64,000 nucleotides of DNA from Acidovorax sp. A1169. Lineage in GTDB: Bacteria > Pseudomonadota > Gammaproteobacteria > Burkholderiales > Burkholderiaceae_C. The stretch spans positions 124,001 through 188,000 of the forward strand of contig NZ_JAUZDX010000012.1 in NCBI RefSeq assembly GCF_030704685.1, in the 5' to 3' direction. The translations under genes and the position numbers were made by a program. Position 1 is the first letter of the stretch, and every line of letters starts with the position of its first letter. The notes beneath the pieces are model-generated. The model did not search any database. It was not told the DNA's origin and saw only the letters and a list, made by a program, of their open reading frames with translations. Shown piece after piece: positions 45,910 to 54,961 of this stretch.

Positions 45910-47703
45910 CTATGCTGACGAAAGTGCCAGGTCCCCGGTATTGCGGCGCAGGCAGAACTTGCCGCTCTGCTTGCCGCTGTACATGGCCGCGTCCGCGAGC
46001 TTGAGCAGGCCTGCGGCGTCGCTGCTGTCGTCGGGGGCGATGGCATAGCCGACGGTCAGGCCCACGTGGACCTGGATGCTCCCGAGCGAGAAGGGCAGGC
46101 GAAAGGCGTCGAGCAGCTTGAGCCCCAGTTCGTGTGCCTGCTGGGTGCTGGACATGTGGCCGGCCATCACCACGAATTCATCGCCGCCCAGGCGCGCCAC
46201 CACGTCGCTTTGCCGCACATGGCCCTGCAGTCGGCGCGTCACGGCCACCAGCAGCTCGTCGCCGACATCGTGGCCGTGCTGGTCATTCACGGGTTTGAAG
46301 CCATCGAGGTCCATCATGTAAACGGCCAGCAGGTCGCTCTTGCTGCAGCGGGGCAGGGCGGCGGCCAGGGCCATGTTCAGCCCCCGGCGGTTGGGCAGGC
46401 CAGTGAGCGGGTCGGTGTGGGCCAGCGAGTGCATGGCGTCGCGCTCGCGGTTGGCATGCAGGGCCTCCAGCTGCAGGGCGTGCGTGCGCAGGCCCAGCAC
46501 GCGCATGAACAGCAGCATGTCGATGGTGGCGCCGAACTGGAAGGAGTGCAGGGTCCAGAAATTGACCGGCACCCAGCCGTTGATGACGCCGATCATGACT
46601 GCCGTGGTCACGAAATAGATCAGCCAGGCCAGCAGCAGGCTGGTGCCGACGCCGTCGCCTGCGATGGCCTTGCGCACCGCGCCCGGAATGCCCATGAGCG
46701 CGGGCACCAGGCCCAGGATGCTGACGATGGCTGCGATAGCGCGCGTGCTCAGCACGTCCAGGCTGTAGGCCAGGCCCAGCAGCACGCACAGCGCGGCGCC
46801 GCAGCGCATGGCGCGCAGGAAGCGGCTCTTGGGCCGGTCCCCGGCCAGTGCCTGGCTGATGAACAGGAAGGAGCCACAGGTCGCCAGCAAGGCCGACAGC
46901 CCCGCCGCATGCTCGGTGAACCACAGGCTGTTGCTCCAAAGGTACTGCCGGCCGATGCCGAACAGGTGCAGCGAGAACATCAGGCTGCCGGTGATCAGCA
47001 TCGCATAGAAGATGAACAGCGGCTCGCGCAGGCTGGTCCACTGGGCCAGGCTGTAGATCAGCAGGCACAACGCCAGGCCCGTGAGCACGCCCTGCAGCAT
47101 CTGCTCGTCCACCGCCGTGGCGAGCATGGCGGAGGATTTGTTGAGCGTGATCGGCAGGATCATGGCCGCCCGTGTTTCCACGCGCATCAGCAGCTCGTAC
47201 TGCTGGCCAGGCAGAAATTCGAGCGCGACCGCATGCGAGCGGCTTTGCAGCGGGCGCTCCGAATAAGGCTGCAGGCTGCCCAGAACGACGTGCTTGGTCA
47301 CATGGCCGGCACTGAGCACGTAGACGTCGATGCGGTTGAGGTCCGGGTGGTTGACGTCCAGTGTCCAGCGCCCGTCGGAGGTGAGGTGCACCAGCAGCGG
47401 AGCGCGCAGCCAGATGGCGTCCGAGCGCACCCCCAGCGTGGCGCCCTTGGACGGAGGGGGGGTGAAGCCACCTGCGCGCGCAAGCACTTCTTCCAGCCCC
47501 AGCTTGAGCGTGGGGTCGGAGAGCATGGTGACTGCGGGCCACAGCTCCAGGGATGCCTTGCTGTCGTGCAGCACCAGGGGCTCTGCCGAATGGGCCTTGC
47601 CGGCGCCCGCCAGCAGGCCCAGCAGCAACCATGCTGCGACCAGCCAGAACCTGCGCAATGCAGGCAGCGGGCGGTCGGTGCGGTGGCGTGCGACGGCTTG
47701 CAT
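45910..47703 (-). CDS. 7TMR-DISM diguanylate cyclase (copy 1)
   Basis: This 597-residue inner-membrane protein has a signal or first helix (LVAAWLLLGLLAGAGKAHS), a periplasmic 7TMR-DISMED2-type sensing domain (about residues 40-190), seven membrane helices and a C-terminal GGDEF domain. GGDEF is at residues 506-510 and the inhibitory site RQSD at 497-500; DLDGFKPVND supplies Mg binding. It should make c-di-GMP in response to a periplasmic ligand. It is adjacent to two paralogues upstream; its start is 2 bases after the stop of copy 2. Confidence 0.93.
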   Translation of the reverse strand: MQAVARHRTDRPLPALRRFWLVAAWLLLGLLAGAGKAHSAEPLVLHDSKASLELWPAVTMLSDPTLKLGLEEVLARAGGFTPPPSKGATLGVRSDAIWLRAPLLVHLTSDGRWTLDVNHPDLNRIDVYVLSAGHVTKHVVLGSLQPYSERPLQSRSHAVALEFLPGQQYELLMRVETRAAMILPITLNKSSAMLATAVDEQMLQGVLTGLALCLLIYSLAQWTSLREPLFIFYAMLITGSLMFSLHLFGIGRQYLWSNSLWFTEHAAGLSALLATCGSFLFISQALAGDRPKSRFLRAMRCGAALCVLLGLAYSLDVLSTRAIAAIVSILGLVPALMGIPGAVRKAIAGDGVGTSLLLAWLIYFVTTAVMIGVINGWVPVNFWTLHSFQFGATIDMLLFMRVLGLRTHALQLEALHANRERDAMHSLAHTDPLTGLPNRRGLNMALAAALPRCSKSDLLAVYMMDLDGFKPVNDQHGHDVGDELLVAVTRRLQGHVRQSDVVARLGGDEFVVMAGHMSSTQQAHELGLKLLDAFRLPFSLGSIQVHVGLTVGYAIAPDDSSDAAGLLKLADAAMYSGKQSGKFCLRRNTGDLALSSA

Positions 47704-47705
47704 GG

Positions 47706-49493
47706 TCAGGACGCGAGTGCCATGGGGACGTCACCGCGCAGCAGGCAGTGCTTGCCGGTCTGCTTGCCCTTGTACATGGCGGCATCGGCCTTGCTGATGA
47801 GCTCGCGCACGTCCTTGCCGTCGAAGGGGGCCAGCACGTAGCCGATGGTCAGCCCCACGCTCACGCGCAGGTCGCGCAGCGTGAACGGTTCGCTGAAGGC
47901 CTGCAGCAGGCCTTCGCCGATCTCTCGCGCCTGCTCGGGCCGGGTGAGCTCGGGGGCCAGGATGATGAATTCATCGCCACCGGGGCGCGCCACCACATCG
48001 GTCTGGCGCCGCACGTTGTTCTGCAGCCGCTGCCCCACCGCCACCAGAAGGTCATCGCCCACGTCGTGGCCATGCGTGTCGTTGACGGGCTTGAAACCGT
48101 CCAGGTCCAGCAGGAACACCGCCACCATGCGGTTGGGCGCGCACTGCTGGAGTGCAGAATTCAGCGCGATCTGCATGCCGCGGCGGTTGGGCAGGCCCGT
48201 GAGCGGGTCGGTATGGGCCAGCGAGCGCATCACGTCGCGTTCGCGCAGGGCATTGAGCGTGGCCTTGCGCAACGCCTCGGAGCGCAGCCCCAGCACGCGC
48301 AGAAAGAGCAGCATGTCCACCGTGGCACCGAACTGGAAGGCGTGCAGCGTCCAGAAGTTCACGGGCACCAGGCCATGGACCAGCGCCGCCATCGTGGCAG
48401 CCGCCGCGCCGTAGACGGTCCAGGCCACCAGCAGCGTGGCACCGATGGGGTTTCCCTGGCGTGTCTGGCGCAGCGCTGCGGGCAGGCTTAGCAGGGTCGG
48501 CAACAGGCCGAACAGACTCATGAAGATTGTGGCTGCCTTGACGCTCAGCAGGTCCAACACGAAGGCCAGGCACACCAGGGCCGTGAGTGCGGCGCCGCCT
48601 TGCATGGTGCGGGCATAGCGGCTGTGCGGGGCGTCGCCCGCCATCGCCTGGCGCAGAAAGAGGAAGGAGCCCACCAGCGCCACCAGGCCAAAGATGATGG
48701 CCCCATGCATTTCCATCCACACGCTGCCCGGCCAGAGAAACTGCACGCCGATACCGAAGAACTGCAGTGAAAAGCCGGCACTGCCCAGCACCACCAGTGC
48801 ATAGCAGGCAAACAGGCGGTCGCGCTGGCCCACCCACTGGAGCACGCTGTACAGCAGCAACCAGAAAGCCAGGCCATTGAGCAGGCCCTGCAGCATCTGC
48901 TCGCGCAAGGCCATCTTCAGGCGGTAGGGGGCCTCGCTGACCGTGATGGGCAGGATCATCGGGCCCAGCGTGCGCACGCGGATGAGCACGTCGTAGGCTT
49001 GCCCCGCCTGCAGGTTCAGGGCCAGGCCCGGGGTTCTGCTGGCGCCCGATGCCTTGCCGGGCACGCGAAGGTAGCCCAGCAATGCCTGCTGCAGCACCTG
49101 GCCCTGGCTGGTGAGGTAGATGTCCACCTCCTGCAGGGCGCCGTAGTCGATGTTGACGACCCACTGGTTGGTGGGCGCCTCGGGCACGGCCAGCGGAATG
49201 CGCAGCCACATGGCCTCCTGGTGCGTGCCGATCGAGCCGCCGCGCCGGGGCGGGGCCTCGAACCCGTCCAGCCGCCCGAGCATGTCGGTTGCCGACAGCG
49301 CGCGCGAGGCATCGGGCTGCAGGGTGATCACCTTCCACGCATCCAGACTATGGGCCTCGGATGTGAGCACCAGCGGCGTGGCCGCATGCGCCTTCTGGGG
49401 CACCAGCAGTATGAGCAGGCACAGCAGCAGCGCCACCACCGCAGCCAGGGCGCAGTGTGCCGTTGGGTACGGAGACCGGTGCTGCATGCTCAT
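47706..49493 (-). CDS. 7TMR-DISM diguanylate cyclase (copy 2)
   Basis: This 595-residue protein has the same architecture as copy 1: signal/first helix (LLLCLLILLVPQKAHA), DISMED2 domain, seven helices and GGDEF at residues 505-509. The residue before the motif is Pro504 where the paralogues have Leu. Inhibitory site RQTD is present at 496-499 and DLDGFKPVND is kept. The start is ATG 49493 or 49487. A 256-base gap with no gene separates it from copy 3. Confidence 0.92.
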   Translation of the reverse strand: MSMQHRSPYPTAHCALAAVVALLLCLLILLVPQKAHAATPLVLTSEAHSLDAWKVITLQPDASRALSATDMLGRLDGFEAPPRRGGSIGTHQEAMWLRIPLAVPEAPTNQWVVNIDYGALQEVDIYLTSQGQVLQQALLGYLRVPGKASGASRTPGLALNLQAGQAYDVLIRVRTLGPMILPITVSEAPYRLKMALREQMLQGLLNGLAFWLLLYSVLQWVGQRDRLFACYALVVLGSAGFSLQFFGIGVQFLWPGSVWMEMHGAIIFGLVALVGSFLFLRQAMAGDAPHSRYARTMQGGAALTALVCLAFVLDLLSVKAATIFMSLFGLLPTLLSLPAALRQTRQGNPIGATLLVAWTVYGAAAATMAALVHGLVPVNFWTLHAFQFGATVDMLLFLRVLGLRSEALRKATLNALRERDVMRSLAHTDPLTGLPNRRGMQIALNSALQQCAPNRMVAVFLLDLDGFKPVNDTHGHDVGDDLLVAVGQRLQNNVRRQTDVVARPGGDEFIILAPELTRPEQAREIGEGLLQAFSEPFTLRDLRVSVGLTIGYVLAPFDGKDVRELISKADAAMYKGKQTGKHCLLRGDVPMALAS

Positions 49494-49749
49494 GGGCGGT
49501 GGAGAGGGGAGGGGGCGGTGCCGCGCGCGCTCCTGGCCCTGTCGCCGGCGCGAGGGCGCCACCATGCCGGACAAGCGGCCAGGGGAGGGATGGGCAGGGC
49601 ACTGGACATGGAAGTCGGAAGGCGTGCAGGGCGTGTTCGGGGAGGCAGGAGGCCTGTCTGCGTGGTCGTTCGGCGCCCAGTATGCATTCAGAACGGGGTG
49701 GCGTGCTGAAAGCCGGCTGGGGCTGGGGTGGCGAGCAAGGCGGGCATGG

Positions 49750-51552
49750 TCAAATAGCCAGGGCCATGTTGCCATCGTTGCGGATGATGCAGTGCTTGCC
49801 GTTCTGCTTGCCCAAGTACATGGCGGCATCGGCCTGGCGGATCAGCTCGCGTGACTCCATGCTGTCCAGTGGGGCGAGCGCATAGCCGATGGTCAGGCCC
49901 ACATGCACGCGCAGGTGGCTGAGCACGAAAGGCTCCTTGAACGCCTGCAGCAGGCCTTCTCCGAGTTCCCGCGCCTGCTCGGGTCGCGCCAGCTCGGACG
50001 CCATGATGATGAATTCGTCCCCACCCAGGCGCGCCACCATGTCGGTGTGGCGGCGCAGGTGGTCCTGCAACCGGTGCCCCACCGCCACCAGCAGATCGTC
50101 GCCGACATCGTGGCCGTGCACGTCGTTGATGGGCTTGAAACCGTCCAGGTCCAGCAGGTAGACGGCGATGATCCGCTGGGGTGAGCAGTGTGCCAGGGCC
50201 GACTGGAGCGCCAGTTGCACCCCGCGCCGGTTGGGCAGGCCGGTAAGGGCATCGGTGTAGGCCAGCGAGCGCATGGCGTCGCGTTCGCGCAGGGCATCGT
50301 CCGTGGCCTCGCGCAGGGCCTCGGAGCGCAGTCCAAGCACGCGCAGGAACAGCAGCATGTCCACAGTGGCACCGATCTGGAACGAATGCAGTGTCCAGAA
50401 CGACAGCGGTGCCCAGCCCTGGACCAGCCCCACCATCACCGCAGCAGCGGCAAAGTACGCCACCCAGGCCAGGAACAGCGTGGCGCTGACTGTGTCGCCC
50501 TGGCGCACACGCTTGAGCGCCAGCGGCAGGCTCATCAGCGAGGGCAGGGGGCCGAACACGCTCAGGAAGGCGGTGGCCGCGCGCGTGTCGATCAGGTCCA
50601 CGAGGAACGCGGCGCACACCACTGCGCAGAGCACGGCCCCGCCCTGCATGGCACGCAGAAAGCGGCTGCGCGGATGCTTGCCCACCAGCGCATGGCCCAT
50701 GAACAGAAAGGAGCCTGCCAGCGCCAGCAGGCCGGCGGCGCTGGCAGCATGCAGCTCCATCCAGAGGTTGTTGCGCCACAGGAACTGGCTGCCGATGCCG
50801 AAGAACTGCAGCGAAAAACCGGCGCTGCCCGTGACCAGCATGGCGTAGTACAGGAACAGCGGCTCGCGCTGGCTCCACCACTGGCTCAGGCTGTAGCCCA
50901 GCAGGCACAGGGCCAGGCCGGCCAGCACGCCTTGCAGCATCTGTTCACGCAGCGCCATGGGCAGCAGCACCGGTGCCTTGCTGATGGACAGGGGCAGGAT
51001 CATGGCACCACCGGTGCGCACCCGCACCAGCAGGTCGTAGGGCTGGCCCGGCTGCAGGTCCAGCATCATCGAGTGCGTGCGCCCGCGCAGCGGCCGCTCG
51101 GAGAAGGGCCGCAGGTTGCCCAGCAAGGCCTTCTGCACGACGGCACCGCCCTGCGTCAGGTAGAAGTCCACCTCGTTCAGCACGGGGTAGTCGATGTTCA
51201 CGATCCAGGGGTGGCCCGGTGCCTGCGCCACGGCCAGCGGGACGTGCAGCCACACCGCATCCTGGCGCACGCCCAGCGTGCCGGCGGCCCCCCGGGGCGC
51301 CTCGAACTCCGGCAGGCGCGCCAGCACCTCCTGCGCCGTGAGCTGCCGGGCGGGGTCCGCGAGCAGGGTCATGTGTGGCCACAGGTCGCTGCTGGGGGTG
51401 CCTTCCCGCAGCAGCAGTGCAGGGGCGGCAGCTTGCGCGCTCAACGCAAGCGAGCCCAGCAGCAGCAAGGCCAGCCACGCCAGCACCAGGCGGCACCACC
51501 GCGCGCCAGCGGCCCGCCACCCGCGCGGGCGCGGTTGCCGGGGGGCGAGCAT
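49750..51552 (-). CDS. 7TMR-DISM diguanylate cyclase (copy 3)
   Basis: This 600-residue paralogue has an N-terminal helix (LVLAWLALLLLGSLALSAQA), DISMED2 domain, seven helices and GGDEF at residues 510-514, with inhibitory site RHTD at 501-504. The sensing domain resembles those of copies 1 and 2 but differs at many positions, so the ligands may differ. A longer frame upstream reaching 52671 is a shadow of the MpaB-like gene. The ATG at 51552 lies 20 bases after the MpaB-like gene stop. Confidence 0.92.
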   Translation of the reverse strand: MLAPRQPRPRGWRAAGARWCRLVLAWLALLLLGSLALSAQAAAPALLLREGTPSSDLWPHMTLLADPARQLTAQEVLARLPEFEAPRGAAGTLGVRQDAVWLHVPLAVAQAPGHPWIVNIDYPVLNEVDFYLTQGGAVVQKALLGNLRPFSERPLRGRTHSMMLDLQPGQPYDLLVRVRTGGAMILPLSISKAPVLLPMALREQMLQGVLAGLALCLLGYSLSQWWSQREPLFLYYAMLVTGSAGFSLQFFGIGSQFLWRNNLWMELHAASAAGLLALAGSFLFMGHALVGKHPRSRFLRAMQGGAVLCAVVCAAFLVDLIDTRAATAFLSVFGPLPSLMSLPLALKRVRQGDTVSATLFLAWVAYFAAAAVMVGLVQGWAPLSFWTLHSFQIGATVDMLLFLRVLGLRSEALREATDDALRERDAMRSLAYTDALTGLPNRRGVQLALQSALAHCSPQRIIAVYLLDLDGFKPINDVHGHDVGDDLLVAVGHRLQDHLRRHTDMVARLGGDEFIIMASELARPEQARELGEGLLQAFKEPFVLSHLRVHVGLTIGYALAPLDSMESRELIRQADAAMYLGKQNGKHCIIRNDGNMALAI

Positions 51553-51572
51553 TGTGGGGCCGCAGCGGTTCA

Positions 51573-53021
51573 CTACGCAGCGTCCTCGGCGGTGCTGGAA
51601 AGGTTCACGCTCCAGCTTCCACGCTTGGTAAAACGGTCCTCGATGCGGTTGATCCACTTGGGCGCATGGGGGTCGTCGCTCCAGTTGTGCACCACCCCGT
51701 CCACCTGGTTGAGCAACTCGCTGGGCAATTGCAGCGGCCGGGTCTGGCTCATCAGCACGCGGCTCATGAAGTGGTAGCCCAGGATGCGCGTGAGCGTGCG
51801 CACGATGGAAAAGCGCGGCAGCACCAGGCGCAGCACCCAGTCGATGACCCGGGCCACCAGCAGCACGCTCCAGAACAGCAGCGCCGATGACCAGGGTACG
51901 GGTTGGGTCAGGCCCAGGTCGCCCGCCGTGGCGCGCCCGCACAGAAAGCGCGTCATCAGCTGCGGAAAGGGCTTGGCGATGTCCCAGGGGATCGAGTTGG
52001 CCATGGTGGCCATGAGTGCCTGACCCAGGCCCGGGCGGGGATCGGGCGTCACCGGCTCGGCGCGGCCGCGGGCCTGCATGCGGGCCATCAGCTCCTTGCC
52101 CTGGTCCATGGTCTCGACCATCAGCTTGCGCTCGATGCCCAGGATGTGGCCCACCACGTTCCAGGCGTGCAGGTAGGCCTCCTCCTCGCGCGGCGGCAGG
52201 CCGATGCCCAGGCGGCGCATGCTGCGCAGGAACACATAGCCGAAGGTGAGCAGCGTGTAGGCCAGCTCTTCCTGGTTGCAGGGCAGGCCGTCGTTGGCCA
52301 GATCCCAGCCGCGCGCGAACAGCGCCTGGTACATGGTGGGCTTGGGCGACAGGCCCGGCAGTTGGCCGAGTGTGCCTGCGCCGACGATGTTCACCTGCGC
52401 CAGCAGGTCCTTCACGGCCGTCTGCGGTGCCCCGCGCATGATCAGGTTGCGGATGGTGGCGTGGATCAGGCGCACCTTGAGGATCTGCGCTACGCCTGCG
52501 CCGTCGTCGCTGGCCAGGCCGCCATGCATCATCACCGGGAAGATCATGGCGGCGGTGGAGCGGATGCGGTACTCGGTGTGCTGCTCCAGCTGGCCGGCGG
52601 TGTGCAGCACGCTGGAGAGATCGGGAATCACATAGCACTCGGGCAGGCTGGCGCAGAACAGCAGGATGCACGACAGCGCGCCGTGGTCGAAGAACAGCTT
52701 CTCTGCGCGCTTGATCTTCTCCTTGTCCGCCCAGTCGGGCAGCGCCTGGCCGGCGGCGAGGTAGCCCTGCAGGGCGGCGGCTATCTCCTCGTCCGTGCCT
52801 GCGGGGGCCTTCCAGCCGTCAATGCTGGCGTTGGTGGTCCACGTCGCGAACAATTGGTTGACGGCGCTGATGCGTACCCACTGGGTTGCTTTTTCGTCCG
52901 GGATGCCCGGTGGCCAGGGGCCCAGGATGTCATCGATGGTGCCATCGGCCAGCGGGTCCGCGTGCCGCTGCATGGCGGCCAGGGCCGCATCCGAGATGGC
53001 GGGCGTGCTGTGGTCGTTCAT
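51573..53021 (-). CDS. Oxygenase MpaB/Lcp-like (DUF2236) protein
   Basis: This 482-residue protein belongs to the DUF2236 group, which includes the latex-clearing oxygenase Lcp and the fungal MpaB that cleave isoprenoid chains using heme b. The region YRIRSTAAMIFPVMMHGG (from residue 151) with Arg152 and Thr156, and His187 in RLIHATIRN, fit the Lcp arrangement of Arg, Thr and the heme-ligand His; the Lys next to Thr in Lcp is Ser155. Two hydrophobic helices (SALLFWSVLLVARVIDWVL, about 380-400) may anchor it in the membrane. It overlaps the upstream CruF-like gene (ATGA) and its substrate is probably a polyprenyl or carotenoid. Confidence 0.85.
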   Translation of the reverse strand: MNDHSTPAISDAALAAMQRHADPLADGTIDDILGPWPPGIPDEKATQWVRISAVNQLFATWTTNASIDGWKAPAGTDEEIAAALQGYLAAGQALPDWADKEKIKRAEKLFFDHGALSCILLFCASLPECYVIPDLSSVLHTAGQLEQHTEYRIRSTAAMIFPVMMHGGLASDDGAGVAQILKVRLIHATIRNLIMRGAPQTAVKDLLAQVNIVGAGTLGQLPGLSPKPTMYQALFARGWDLANDGLPCNQEELAYTLLTFGYVFLRSMRRLGIGLPPREEEAYLHAWNVVGHILGIERKLMVETMDQGKELMARMQARGRAEPVTPDPRPGLGQALMATMANSIPWDIAKPFPQLMTRFLCGRATAGDLGLTQPVPWSSALLFWSVLLVARVIDWVLRLVLPRFSIVRTLTRILGYHFMSRVLMSQTRPLQLPSELLNQVDGVVHNWSDDPHAPKWINRIEDRFTKRGSWSVNLSSTAEDAA

Positions 53022-53842
53022 CGTGCGGCTTTCAACTGGTTGCGCCAGCGCTGCAGGCCGCCCAGTGCGCACAGCAAGGGGATGCCCATGGCAAACGGAG
53101 CGATGGACTTGATTTCCACCGGGTGGCCCAGGAACACCTGGAACACGATGCCGGCGCTGTAGATGCCCAGCGGCACGGTGGCGTGGCGCGGCAGGAAGTT
53201 GACCGAGCCCGCCTTGAGCGGCATCTTGCGCGTGGAAAAGCGGAAGGCGCAGAGGATGCAGAAGCTCACGAAGACCCAGCCGAAGAAGCCCTGCACGGTC
53301 TCGCCGAACCAGGCGCCGTCGGTCTTGGTCATGATCCAGGCCTTGAGCACGTATACCAGGTAGGGGTCGGCACCCAGATCGAAGGCTGTGACGATCATGG
53401 CCGCCAGGAACGACAGGAACAGCGCATTGCCCACCCCGGGCGCGCCGTCCACCGGTGCCTGCCAGACGATGAGGTTGCTGATCACATAGCCCGCATAGGT
53501 CAGCGCGAACCACATCATCGGGATGACCACGGGCACGCCCACGAAGCGCAGGCCCAGCACGTCGGTATAGGTGTAACTGCCGAAAAACCAGCCATGGGTG
53601 CTGCCCATCTGCTCGGCAAACCAGCCCAGCGAGACTGAAATCACCAGAAAGTGCAGCGCGGCCGCAGCGCCCAGCAAACGGGCGGCACTGGCCCAGGTGG
53701 CGGCGAACATCAGCACCGAGGCGATGGCAATGGCCAGAGTGACGCCTTTACCGGGCCCTATCGAGGTGTAGATCAGGTAGGCGGACACCAGCGCGAAGAT
53801 CAGCACCGGCAGACGGACGGTCAGCGAATTGGAAGCAGGCAT
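53018..53842 (-). CDS. CruF/DUF422-family carotenoid biosynthesis membrane protein
   Basis: This 274-residue polytopic protein has about seven membrane helices and family-type segments FAEQMGSTHGWFFGSYTYTDVLG, PMMWFALTYAGYV and ALFLSFLAAMIVTAFDLGADPYLV. In carotenoid makers CruF hydrates the 1,2-double bond of the psi end. No other carotenoid gene is in the window. The ATG at 53842 avoids a long leading frame. Its stop overlaps the MpaB-like gene, so both are expressed together. Confidence 0.87.
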   Translation of the reverse strand: MPASNSLTVRLPVLIFALVSAYLIYTSIGPGKGVTLAIAIASVLMFAATWASAARLLGAAAALHFLVISVSLGWFAEQMGSTHGWFFGSYTYTDVLGLRFVGVPVVIPMMWFALTYAGYVISNLIVWQAPVDGAPGVGNALFLSFLAAMIVTAFDLGADPYLVYVLKAWIMTKTDGAWFGETVQGFFGWVFVSFCILCAFRFSTRKMPLKAGSVNFLPRHATVPLGIYSAGIVFQVFLGHPVEIKSIAPFAMGIPLLCALGGLQRWRNQLKAAR

Positions 53843-54042
53843 GAAACGTGTACACGCTGTTACAAAACCCCAGTGTAGGGGATTGTTGCGACAGATCCCC
53901 CGCTTTTTTGTCCTGAGAATCCGCCAACAGCGCGCTTTTCCCCCTCTATTTGTCAGTTCAACCATTGTGGCGTCAATTGCGCGCGCCCGTGAATAGACAG
54001 GAAGGATTAGAGACGCCCCCATTCATGGGGCGCTCCATGTGC

Positions 54043-54076
54043 AAAAAAATCCAGGCCTCCCGCTGTGCAGGAGGGC
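54043..54076 (-). terminator. Rho-independent terminator after the alpha/beta hydrolase gene
   Basis: CCTCC (54056-54060) and GGAGG (54070-54074) pair around a 9-base loop; on the minus strand the stem leads to seven T residues (A run at 54043-54049). A second hairpin, CGCCCC/GGGGCG at 54014-54032, follows. It is the terminator of the gene ending at 54088. Confidence 0.7.
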
Positions 54077-54087
54077 GGTACAGCAGC

Positions 54088-54906
54088 TTAGCCGTGTGCC
54101 GCCACGGCGGCCAGATTCAGCAGCGAGGCCTCGATGGCGGCGGCCGTGGCGAGGGGTTGTTCCATGGGAAAGAGGTGGCTGCCGTCCAGCATCATGGTGC
54201 GGCCCTCGGTGACGCGCAGCGTCATGGCCATGCCCACCTGCTTCATCTCTTCGGAGTCGCGCCCGCCGATGAAGGCGGCGGGGCACTGCAGCGGGTGCCT
54301 GCTGAGCAGGCGGCCCAGGTTGTGCGGCAGGGTGTTGTAGATGGCGGTTTCAACAGCGCGGTCGAAGCCGAGCACGCGCTTGCCGTCCTGGTCGGCCAGG
54401 CCGTGGGTGATGTAGTCCTGCAGCACCTCGGGGTGCCAGCGCGCAAAGGCCTTCTTGCGGCGAAAGTGCTCCAGCGCTTCGTCGCTGCTGGCCCAGGAAA
54501 AGCGCCGCTGGCGGCTGACCTTGCCGGGCGATATGGAGCCCACCACCTGGGTGCGCTTGGCCACGTCCAGCGCATTGGCGCGCCAGCCACCGAGCAGCGG
54601 CGAGTCGATCAGCAGCACGCCGCGCACCAGGTGCGGGTGGCGCGCCGCCGCCATCACGCTCAGAAATCCGCCCAGCGAGTGCCCCACCAGGAACACAGGC
54701 TCCCCCAGGCGCTCCACCTGCTGGCCCGCAAAATCCGCCAGGTGCTGCACCAGGTGCGGCCAGTTGTTGGAGACCGGGTACTCGGGCTCATGTCCGTACC
54801 GCTCCACCGCGCTGATGTCGAAGCCGCGTTGGCGCAGGAGCTTGAAGAGAAGGCGGTAGGTGCCCGCAGGGAAACTGTTGGCGTGCGAGAAGACGATAGG
54901 GAGCAT
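54088..54906 (-). CDS. Alpha/beta hydrolase family protein
   Basis: This 272-residue cytosolic protein has the N-terminal HANSFPAGTYR loop, the nucleophile elbow GHSLGG near residue 84, catalytic acid region GGRDSEEMKQ and a late histidine in DGSHLFPME. The fold is that of serine hydrolases such as esterases. ATG 54906 is taken; an upstream GTG at 54930 in frame would add 8 residues. The gene follows the Anbu gene by 55 bases. Confidence 0.87.
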   Translation of the reverse strand: MLPIVFSHANSFPAGTYRLLFKLLRQRGFDISAVERYGHEPEYPVSNNWPHLVQHLADFAGQQVERLGEPVFLVGHSLGGFLSVMAAARHPHLVRGVLLIDSPLLGGWRANALDVAKRTQVVGSISPGKVSRQRRFSWASSDEALEHFRRKKAFARWHPEVLQDYITHGLADQDGKRVLGFDRAVETAIYNTLPHNLGRLLSRHPLQCPAAFIGGRDSEEMKQVGMAMTLRVTEGRTMMLDGSHLFPMEQPLATAAAIEASLLNLAAVAAHG

Positions 54907-54961
54907 GGGCGGTGAAACGGGGAGGTGCACGGCGGTAGGCCCGCCAGGCGCGGCACCTTCT

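Noticed and set aside
47706..49493. Copy 2 cyclase as an inactive pseudoenzyme
   Set aside because: The GGDEF motif and Mg-binding aspartates are intact; Pro504 alone does not justify the call.
49750..52671. Apparent 973-residue fusion of a GGDEF protein and the MpaB-like gene
   Set aside because: The upstream residues are out of frame for the MpaB-like gene and have no recognisable domain. The GGDEF protein starts at 51552.
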